32,096 bases of DNA from Lachnospiraceae bacterium (GTDB taxonomy: Bacteria; Bacillota; Clostridia; Lachnospirales; Lachnospiraceae). Within the stretch, counting starts at the first letter, position 1; every line of letters begins with the position of its first letter. Made by a program: the position numbers and the translations under genes. The notes beneath the pieces were generated by a model that worked only from the letters and a program-made list of their open reading frames with translations, did no database searches and had not been told where the DNA came from. Positions 26,985 to 32,096 of the stretch are shown here, piece by piece. The stretch lies in assembly GCA_015057515.1 (NCBI GenBank), contig SVED01000019.1, forward strand, positions 1 through 32,096, given 5' to 3'.

Positions 26985-27315
26985 GAAATTAACTGATATA
27001 TAATACAAGTATATGTTTCTAAAACACGTTCTCACTCGGTTGCTCAAGTAACGGTACTAACCTCTGAACCCTAAAGAGATTGCAGTGAAATTCAAATTAT
27101 TAAGTATATGTATTTACAAACCGTTTGCGAATGTCGGTACTTAGCGAGGTACTTTCGAGCTTAGTACCGCTACTTGAGCAACTGAGCGAGAGCGGGTTTG
27201 TAAATACATATACTTAATATTGAATTTCTAGCAATCTCTAAGGGTTCATCGCTAAGTACCGACATTCGCAAACGGTTTTAGAAAATATACTTATATTATT
27301 ATACCAGTTAATTTC
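26985..27315. repeat. Outer imperfect palindrome, MITE-like
   Basis: The arms V 26985-27025 and V' 27275-27315 form a near-perfect inverted repeat starting GAAATTAACTG and ending CAGTTAATTTC. W 27066-27083 and W' 27231-27247 pair inside (GAACCCT...GATTGC, one-base indel). The inner layer Z 27087-27122 and Z' 27195-27228 is also complementary (2-base indel). Two further modules cross: X (27025-27059) is complementary to X' (27162-27196, 30 of 35), and Y (27118-27147) to Y' (27249-27278, 30 of 30). Order along the strand is V-X-W-Z-Y-X'-Z'-W'-Y'-V'. Terminal-repeat features and lack of a gene resemble a non-autonomous mobile palindrome. Confidence 0.85.
27087..27228. repeat. Inner inverted copy nested in the outer palindrome
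   Basis: About 142 bases with its own inverted ends (GAAATTCAA... and ...TTGAATTTC) that resemble the outer ends: AAGTATATG occurs in both, followed by ATTTACAAAC inside and TTTCTAAAAC outside. The inner copy carries Y on its left and X' on its right, the reverse order of the outer copy (X left, Y' right), so it reads as the same element in the opposite orientation. A short hairpin GGTACTTAGC/GCTTAGTACC (one mismatch) lies in its centre at about 27135-27167. Confidence 0.75.
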
Positions 27316-27341
27316 GAAAATATAGAAAGGGAGACCTTGAT

Positions 27342-29210
27342 ATGAGTAGACTTGCACTTTCGGAAAAGATATTAATGAATATTGAAAAACCGGCAAGATA
27401 TATAGGAAACGAAGTAAATATGGTAAAGAAGGACTTATCTAAGATAGACATTAGATTTGCTATGTGCTTTCCTGATGTCTATGAGATAGGTATGTCTTAC
27501 CTTGGAATTCAGATACTTTATGATATGTTTAACCGCAGAGAGGATACATATTGCGAGAGAGTTTATAGTCCTTGGCCTGACCTTGATAAGATAATGAGAG
27601 AGGAAGAAATTAAGCTTTTTACTCTTGAAACCCAAAGTCCAGTTATGGATATGGATTTCCTTGGTATAACCATACAGTATGAGATGTGCTATACCAACAT
27701 TCTTCAGGTTATTGATTTATCAGGCATGCCACTTTATGCAAAGAATAGAACAAAGGGTATGCCAATAGTTATAGGTGGCGGTCCTTGTACTGTAAATCCA
27801 GAGCCTATGGCAGATTTCTTTGATATGTTTTATCTTGGTGAGGGTGAGACATCATATGATGAGCTTCTTGACCTTTATAAAATATATAAAAACAGTGATA
27901 TGACAAAGGAAGAATTCCTTAGAAAGGCTTCTAATGTGCCAGGAATATATGTACCATCTCTTTATGATGTAGCCTATAACGAAGGTGGAACAGTGGCTAG
28001 TATCAAGCCTATATATGAGGATGTTCCAGCAAAGATAAAAAGACAGGTGGTAACGGATTTTGATAAGGTATCTTATCCTATGGCTCCTGTAGTTCCATAT
28101 CTAAAGGCAACTCAGGATAGAGTATGTCTTGAGATTATGCGTGGTTGTATCAGAGGCTGTAGATTCTGTCAGGCAGGCATGATATATAGACCTACACGTC
28201 AAAAGGACGTTGAGATGCTTAAGAAATATGCCAGAATAATGCTTGACAACACTGGATATGAAGAAATATCACTTAGCTCACTTAGCTCTAGTGACTATGA
28301 GCAGTTAGATGAGCTTCTCAATTATCTTATAGAGCTTAAGGATACTGACCATGTAAATGTTTCCTTGCCATCTCTTAGAATCGATGCATTTTCTCTGGAT
28401 GTGATGAGTAAGGTTCAGGATATCCGTAAGAGTTCCCTTACCTTTGCTGCTGAGGCTGGTACTCAGAGACTTCGAGATGTTATCAATAAGGGAATAACTG
28501 AGGAAGATATATTAAATGGTAGTCGTCAGGCGTTCGTTGGAGGATGGGACAAGGTTAAATTGTATTTTATGATGGGACTTCCTACAGAGACTGATGAGGA
28601 TTTGCAGGGTATATCAGACCTTGCAGAAAAGATATCTGAAGAGTATTTTGATGCAGTGCCAAAGGAAAAGAGAAATGGCAGAGTTATGATAAATGCGTCA
28701 GCATCTTACTTTATTCCTAAGCCATTTACGCCATTCCAGTGGGCACCTATGATATCACCTGAAGAGTTTACAAGGAGAGCTTATTTTGTAAAGGATTCCT
28801 TCGGAAAACAAAAGAATAAAAAAAGTCTTAAGTTCTCTTACCATGATGAGGGAATTTCCCTTCTTGAGGGTGTTTTTGCAAGAGGTGACAGAAGACTTTC
28901 TAAGACCATTTATGATGTATATAAAAAAGGTGCTATATTTGATGCTTGGACAGAGTATTTTGATATGAGTAAGTATCAGGAAACTTTTGCAGAGAATGGC
29001 GTTGATGTAGAATTTTACACAGCTAGAGAGCGTGACATAGACGAGATTTTTCCTTGGGAGCATCTTGACGCTGGTGTTAGCCGTAAGTTCCTTGAAAATG
29101 AGTGGAAAAGGGCTAAGGAAGGTGTTGTTACTCCAAACTGTCGTATGAATTGTTCCGGCTGTGGAGCAGCTACTTACGGAGGAGGTGTTTGTTTTGAAGC
29201 TAAGAATTAA
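27342..29210 (+). CDS. TIGR03960-family B12-binding/radical SAM protein
   Basis: The 622-residue protein has an N-terminal B12-binding-like domain (DIRFAMCFPDVYEIGMSYLG near residue 35) and a radical SAM core with the cluster motif CxxxCxxC: C269, C273 and C276 in RGCIRGCRFCQAG. A cysteine-rich tail with CRMNCSGCG lies near residues 605-615. This is the TIGR03960 partner of the TIGR03936 protein encoded next; in many Firmicutes they flank rng and rplU. A tRNA or rRNA modification role has been suggested for such proteins but the substrate is unknown. GAAAGGGAG sits 8 bases before the ATG. Its end overlaps the next gene by 17 bases. Confidence 0.92.
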   Translation: MSRLALSEKILMNIEKPARYIGNEVNMVKKDLSKIDIRFAMCFPDVYEIGMSYLGIQILYDMFNRREDTYCERVYSPWPDLDKIMREEEIKLFTLETQSPVMDMDFLGITIQYEMCYTNILQVIDLSGMPLYAKNRTKGMPIVIGGGPCTVNPEPMADFFDMFYLGEGETSYDELLDLYKIYKNSDMTKEEFLRKASNVPGIYVPSLYDVAYNEGGTVASIKPIYEDVPAKIKRQVVTDFDKVSYPMAPVVPYLKATQDRVCLEIMRGCIRGCRFCQAGMIYRPTRQKDVEMLKKYARIMLDNTGYEEISLSSLSSSDYEQLDELLNYLIELKDTDHVNVSLPSLRIDAFSLDVMSKVQDIRKSSLTFAAEAGTQRLRDVINKGITEEDILNGSRQAFVGGWDKVKLYFMMGLPTETDEDLQGISDLAEKISEEYFDAVPKEKRNGRVMINASASYFIPKPFTPFQWAPMISPEEFTRRAYFVKDSFGKQKNKKSLKFSYHDEGISLLEGVFARGDRRLSKTIYDVYKKGAIFDAWTEYFDMSKYQETFAENGVDVEFYTARERDIDEIFPWEHLDAGVSRKFLENEWKRAKEGVVTPNCRMNCSGCGAATYGGGVCFEAKN

Positions 29211-29889
29211 ATACACCAAGACCGGAGTACTTAGATTTATAGGTCATCTTGATGTTATGAGATTATTCCAGAAAGCCATAAGGAGAGCTAAGCTTGAAGT
29301 TTCGTATTCGAAAGGATTTTCACCTCATCAGATTATATCTTTTGCGGCACCAATGCCTCTTGGAATGACATCTGATGGAGAGTATTTTGATGGTGAGTTT
29401 GACAGCGTTACATCTACAGAAGATATGATGAAAAGATTAAATGACACTCTTCCAGAGGGAGTTACCGTCCTTGATATAGTTATTCTAGATGAGGGAGCTA
29501 AGCCATCTATGTCTATAGTTTCAGCATCAGATTACTATATATATAAGAACGAAGAGTGTGTGGCTGACAATATTTCTGCATTACAAGCTATTATAGATGA
29601 GTTTATGGCTCAGGATAGTGTTATGATTATGAGAAAGACTAAGACTAAGGAAGAAATGGCTGATATTAAGCCAGCTATATACGACCTTAAGATTAAAGAT
29701 GAAGGCATATATATGCTCCTTGCATCGGGTAGTGCTTATAATCTTAAGCCAGAGCTTGTTGTTTCCGCTCTCTGTGAGAAAGCAGGAGTTACTTATAACA
29801 GATATGATTATATGGTTCACAGATTAGAGACATATATGGGTGAGAAAGACGCACTTAAGCCACTTTCTGCCGCAGGAAAAAGGTTTTAA
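29194..29889 (+). CDS. TIGR03936-family (DUF2344) radical SAM-associated protein
   Basis: The 231-residue protein begins LRIKYTKTGVLRFIGHLDVM, then FQKAIRRAKLEVSYSKGFSPHQ and APMPLGM, the conserved DUF2344 opening. I place the start at TTG 29194: GGAGGAGGTG ends 7 bases upstream and homologs begin with this strand, whereas GTG 29161 would add residues read from the previous gene's C-terminus. The 17-base overlap with the TIGR03960 gene suggests translational coupling and a joint role. The reaction is not established. Confidence 0.88.
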   Translation: MKLRIKYTKTGVLRFIGHLDVMRLFQKAIRRAKLEVSYSKGFSPHQIISFAAPMPLGMTSDGEYFDGEFDSVTSTEDMMKRLNDTLPEGVTVLDIVILDEGAKPSMSIVSASDYYIYKNEECVADNISALQAIIDEFMAQDSVMIMRKTKTKEEMADIKPAIYDLKIKDEGIYMLLASGSAYNLKPELVVSALCEKAGVTYNRYDYMVHRLETYMGEKDALKPLSAAGKRF

Positions 29890-29892
29890 ATT

Positions 29893-31101
29893 ATGAAAAA
29901 GTATATTCTTACAAAAATCAACAACTTAATGATGGGATTTTTACTTGAAGATGGAAAGCCTTCGGAGATTAGATGTTATGAGGAGGACTCAATTCTGGGA
30001 AATATCTTCGTAGGACGAGTGTCTAACATAGTAAAAAACATAAATGCTGCTTTTGTAGATATAAAAAAAGGGTTAAGTTGTTATTATCCCTTGGAAGAAT
30101 ATACTGGTAAAGGCCTAAAAATAGGAGATTTGCTTACAGTTCAGATAAACAAAGAGCCAATAAAGACCAAACAACCTTCTGTTACAACTAAGATTTCTAT
30201 GGCAGGAGAGTATGTTTTGGTTCATCAGGATGATGTGGTTGGTGTTTCTGCTAAGATAGGTGATTCCTCTGAACGAGATAGGCTAAAAGGTATAGTTGGA
30301 AAAGCAATAGCTGATTTTAAAGCTAACCAGAAATCTAAAGAGACTGTCTTTGGAGGTATTATAAGGACAAAGGCAAGTGGTGTTTCTGATGAAATCTTAT
30401 ATAATGAAACCATAAATTTATTATGTAAACTTGATGAGGTTATATACAAATCCAAGTATGCTACAGGCTATTCCTGTATGTACGAGAAAATGCCAGAGTA
30501 TTTGATAGATATACAAGTATTTTCAAAAAGTAATTCTAATATTTGTACATCTGATATGGATTTAAATTCTACAAAACGCTGTTCTAGTGAGGAATTTGTG
30601 GAAATAATATCTGATATAGAAGAAGTTATAGAAAAATGTAGGGAATATAACATTAGTGAACCTAAGCTATATAATGACCCTATGATATCACTTAGATCAT
30701 TTTATGGTTTAGATACAATTATTGAAAAGGCACTTAACAAAAAGGTTTATCTAAAGTCTGGCGCCTACCTTATCATAGAACCAACGGAAGCTATGACTGT
30801 TATTGATGTAAATTCTGGTAAGGCCATAAAGGGAAATGTAAAGGAAGATAAGGTACTTGCCATAAATGAGGAGGCTGCAAGAGAGATAGCAATACAGCTT
30901 CGTCTTAGAAATTTAAGTGGTATTATAATAGTGGATTTTATAAGTATGAAGAATAGCCATAATAATGAAATACTCATGAATACTTTAAAAGAGGCTGTTT
31001 ATAAGGACAGTGTATCCACTATAGTGGTAGATATGACAAGACTTGGACTTGTTGAGATGACAAGGAAGAGGATGAAGAGACCCTTGTATGAAATATTATA
31101 A
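29893..31101 (+). CDS. rng: RNase E/G family ribonuclease, lacking zinc-link
   Basis: The 402-residue protein has the S1 domain of RNase E/G near residues 35-105 (GNIFVGRVSNIVKNINAAFVDI) and the catalytic DNase I-like subdomain with D305 in IDVNSG and D348 in IVDFISM, the same 43-residue spacing as D303 and D346 of E. coli RNase E. The protein ends at VEMTRKRMKRPLYEIL, the point where relatives continue into the CPxCxG zinc-link and a small domain needed for tetramer formation. Thus the C-terminus is short. No frame downstream restores it. It follows DUF2344 by 3 bases. It likely acts in 5' end-dependent RNA cutting. Confidence 0.9.
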   Translation: MKKYILTKINNLMMGFLLEDGKPSEIRCYEEDSILGNIFVGRVSNIVKNINAAFVDIKKGLSCYYPLEEYTGKGLKIGDLLTVQINKEPIKTKQPSVTTKISMAGEYVLVHQDDVVGVSAKIGDSSERDRLKGIVGKAIADFKANQKSKETVFGGIIRTKASGVSDEILYNETINLLCKLDEVIYKSKYATGYSCMYEKMPEYLIDIQVFSKSNSNICTSDMDLNSTKRCSSEEFVEIISDIEEVIEKCREYNISEPKLYNDPMISLRSFYGLDTIIEKALNKKVYLKSGAYLIIEPTEAMTVIDVNSGKAIKGNVKEDKVLAINEEAAREIAIQLRLRNLSGIIIVDFISMKNSHNNEILMNTLKEAVYKDSVSTIVVDMTRLGLVEMTRKRMKRPLYEIL

Positions 31102-31161
31102 TAATGATAAAAGGAAACAATACTGGTACAAATATGGCAGAGGAAATAATTGATATTATAA

Positions 31162-31196
31162 GTAACAGATGATTTTATATAATATATATTTGTTAC
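31162..31196. other. AT-rich hairpin between rng and the L21 leader
   Basis: GTAACA at 31162-31167 pairs with TGTTAC at 31191-31196 across a 23-base AT-rich loop. It has no T-tail, so termination is uncertain. The rest of the 250-base gap between rng and rplU holds the rplU promoter and leader. Confidence 0.35.
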
Positions 31197-31238
31197 AGTA
31201 TCACCATTAAAATTACTAAAAAAACACCAATTATCCCC

Positions 31239-31267
31239 TTGACACAATGAAAAACAAGTGTTAATAT
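31239..31267 (+). promoter_or_regulatory. Putative sigma-A promoter for rplU-prp-rpmA
   Basis: TTGACA at 31239-31244 and TAATAT at 31262-31267 are 17 bases apart. Transcription would begin near 31274, just ahead of the folded L21 leader. Confidence 0.75.
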
Positions 31268-31273
31268 ATTCGA

Positions 31274-31346
31274 GTATGCCGCACAGTGAGGTCAAAGTCT
31301 GCCCTTTGGTAGCACCGTAACTGGCGAGTAATGATAATAGGAGGTA
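31274..31346 (+). promoter_or_regulatory. Probable ribosomal protein L21 leader
   Basis: The leader folds as nested stems: CAGT 31284-31287 with ACTG 31320-31323, GGT 31290-31292 with ACC 31314-31316, and CAAAG 31293-31297 with CTTTG 31304-31308 around TCTGCC. It ends just before the AGGAGG of rplU. Position and layout fit the Firmicute L21 leader (Rfam family), an autoregulatory mRNA element; the match was judged by eye. Confidence 0.7.
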
Positions 31347-31351
31347 ACCAT

Positions 31352-31657
31352 ATGTACGCAATTATAGCAACAGGCGGAAAGCAGTACAAGGTAGCTGAAG
31401 GAGATATCATTAAGGTAGAAAAGCTTAATGCAGAGACTGGCGCAGAGGTAGCATTCGATGTAGTTGCAGTTAACACTGACAAAGAGATGCTTTGTGGTGA
31501 TGCATGCAAGAAGTCTTCAGTAAAGGCAACTGTTCTTGGCGAAGGTAAGCACAAGAAGGTAGTTGTTTACAAGTACAAGAGAAAGACTGGCTATCACAAG
31601 AAGCAGGGTCACAGACAGCTTTATACTCAGGTTAAGATTGAAGCAATTAATGCATAA
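31352..31657 (+). CDS. rplU: 50S ribosomal protein L21
   Basis: The 101-residue protein begins MYAIIATGGKQYKVAEGD and ends in a basic tail including KRKTGYHKKQGHRQ, standard for L21, which binds 23S rRNA domain. TAGGAGG sits 6-7 bases before ATG 31352. It heads the rplU-prp-rpmA operon, and its own leader RNA is probably the site of feedback by L21 or another ribosomal protein. Confidence 0.97.
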   Translation: MYAIIATGGKQYKVAEGDIIKVEKLNAETGAEVAFDVVAVNTDKEMLCGDACKKSSVKATVLGEGKHKKVVVYKYKRKTGYHKKQGHRQLYTQVKIEAINA

Positions 31658-31662
31658 TAATT

Positions 31663-31989
31663 ATGATTAAGGCGATTTTTTATAGGAATTCGGATAATTT
31701 ATACGTAGGTTTTCAGATTAGTGGTCATGCAGGCTTTGCAAGACGTGGAAAGGACATAGTTTGTTCTGCTGTTTCTGCACTGGCTATTAATACTATCAAT
31801 TCAATTGATAAGCTGACAGACGCTAAGTTTGAAACTGATATATCAGATACTGGTTCCATAAAATTTAAATTTAAATCTCAATCGGATGATAAAAGTCAAT
31901 TGTTAGTTAGTGCTCTTTCGTTAGGGCTTACAGAGCTTTACAAGGAGTACGATGGTAAGTATTTACAAGTATACTTCAAGGAGGTGTAA
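31663..31989 (+). CDS. prp: Ribosomal-processing cysteine protease Prp
   Basis: The 108-residue protein is the cysteine protease that removes the N-terminal extension of L27. The catalytic pair is visible as H22 in GHAG and C34 in [10 protein letters not shown], at the same positions as in S. aureus Prp. It lies between rplU and rpmA, whose L27 precursor bears the matching cleavage site. No convincing ribosome site precedes ATG 31663, 5 bases after the rplU stop, so translation is probably coupled to rplU. Older name ysxB. Confidence 0.95.
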   Translation: MIKAIFYRNSDNLYVGFQISGHAGFARRGKDIVCSAVSALAINTINSIDKLTDAKFETDISDTGSIKFKFKSQSDDKSQLLVSALSLGLTELYKEYDGKYLQVYFKEV

Positions 31990-31991
31990 CT

Positions 31992-32096
31992 ATGTTAAGA
32001 ATGAATTTACAGCTTTTTGCTCATAAGAAGGGTGTTGGTTCTACTAAGAATGGTAGAGATTCTGAGGCTAAGAGACTTGGAGCAAAGAGAGCAGAC
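31992..32096 (+). CDS. rpmA: 50S ribosomal protein L27, cut by window end
   Basis: The first 35 residues are visible. They begin [10 protein letters not shown], then [20 protein letters not shown], the conserved L27 start. The NLQLFA segment is the extension that Prp removes after Ala10, leaving the HKKG N-terminus that reaches toward the peptidyl transferase centre. AAGGAGGTG at 31978-31986 precedes the ATG, overlapping the end of prp. The rest of the gene is outside the window. Confidence 0.95.
   Translation, partial: MLRMNLQLFAHKKGVGSTKNGRDSEAKRLGAKRAD

Larger units (their letters stand above)
26974..27341. other. Gene-free stretch filled by a nested inverted repeat
   Basis: This 368-base gap contains no coding gene, tRNA or clear promoter. 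Almost all of it (26985-27315) is one elaborate palindromic structure, described in the next two entries. The last 26 bases hold the ribosome site (GAAAGGGAG) of the downstream radical SAM gene. Confidence 0.85.

Noticed and set aside
26985-27315. CRISPR array or tandem repeat
   Set aside because: The repeated modules are inverted and nested, not direct repeats with unique spacers.
26974-27341. Simple rho-independent terminator for the UPF0210 gene
   Set aside because: There is no T-run at the base of the stems; the palindrome may still stop transcription, but it is far larger than a terminator.
31104-31172. 22-codon open frame after rng (MIKGNNTGTNM...)
   Set aside because: No ribosome site, no match to an RNase E/G tail, and too short to support.

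Overview
This 32 kb window is bacterial chromosome with an AT-rich base composition and almost all genes on the + strand in tight operons. The gene order and families suggest a low-GC Firmicute of the class Clostridia, most likely Lachnospiraceae. The clues are split TIGR03960/TIGR03936 genes next to an RNase E/G gene and rplU-prp-rpmA, an L27 with a Prp-cleavable N-terminus, an ACT/UPF0210 pair, and pta-ackA next to rpmF-plsX-rnc-smc-ftsY. The family call is an inference from gene content; no 16S or other taxonomic marker is present. I saw no tRNA, rRNA, CRISPR array, insertion sequence or phage gene.

Layout. 1-3.5 kb: the 3' part of a cobalamin-dependent methionine synthase (metH, cut by the window start), then ilvN and ilvC of branched-chain amino acid synthesis, closed by a strong terminator. 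3.5-11.2 kb: a tight run of an orphan zinc-finger anti-sigma-like membrane protein, polA, coaE, a long FtsA-like ATPase and a membrane diguanylate cyclase. 11.2-13.6 kb: pta and ackA, the acetate/ATP-forming pair of fermentation, with a good sigma-A promoter. 13.6-20.4 kb: rpmF (own consensus promoter and terminator), then plsX-rnc-smc-ftsY (phospholipid precursor, RNA processing, chromosome organisation, protein targeting). 20.4-25.3 kb: ilvA, a DUF4445-type ASKHA protein, a class C beta-lactamase-like serine hydrolase and a YycJ-like metallo-hydrolase. 25.3-27 kb: a small ACT protein and its UPF0210 partner. 27-27.3 kb: a gene-free stretch filled by an elaborate nested inverted repeat. 27.3-32.1 kb: two halves of a B12-binding/radical SAM system, an RNase E/G family enzyme that stops just before the usual zinc-link, an L21 leader, rplU, prp and the start of rpmA.

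How the genes fit together. The window is mostly housekeeping. ilvN, ilvC and ilvA belong to isoleucine/valine synthesis. pta and ackA make ATP and acetate from acetyl-CoA. Prp, sitting between rplU and rpmA, is expected to trim the L27 extension visible at the window's end.

The least ordinary piece is the 331 bp palindrome at 26985-27315. It reads as one small mobile-looking palindromic element inserted, in inverted orientation, into the loop of a related copy, so its arms can pair in alternative ways. Other points worth a second look are the long C-terminal extension of the FtsA-like protein, the orphan anti-sigma-like protein ahead of polA, the RNase E/G lacking its zinc-link, and the ASKHA protein lacking a ferredoxin domain in a genome whose MetH lacks a reactivation domain.
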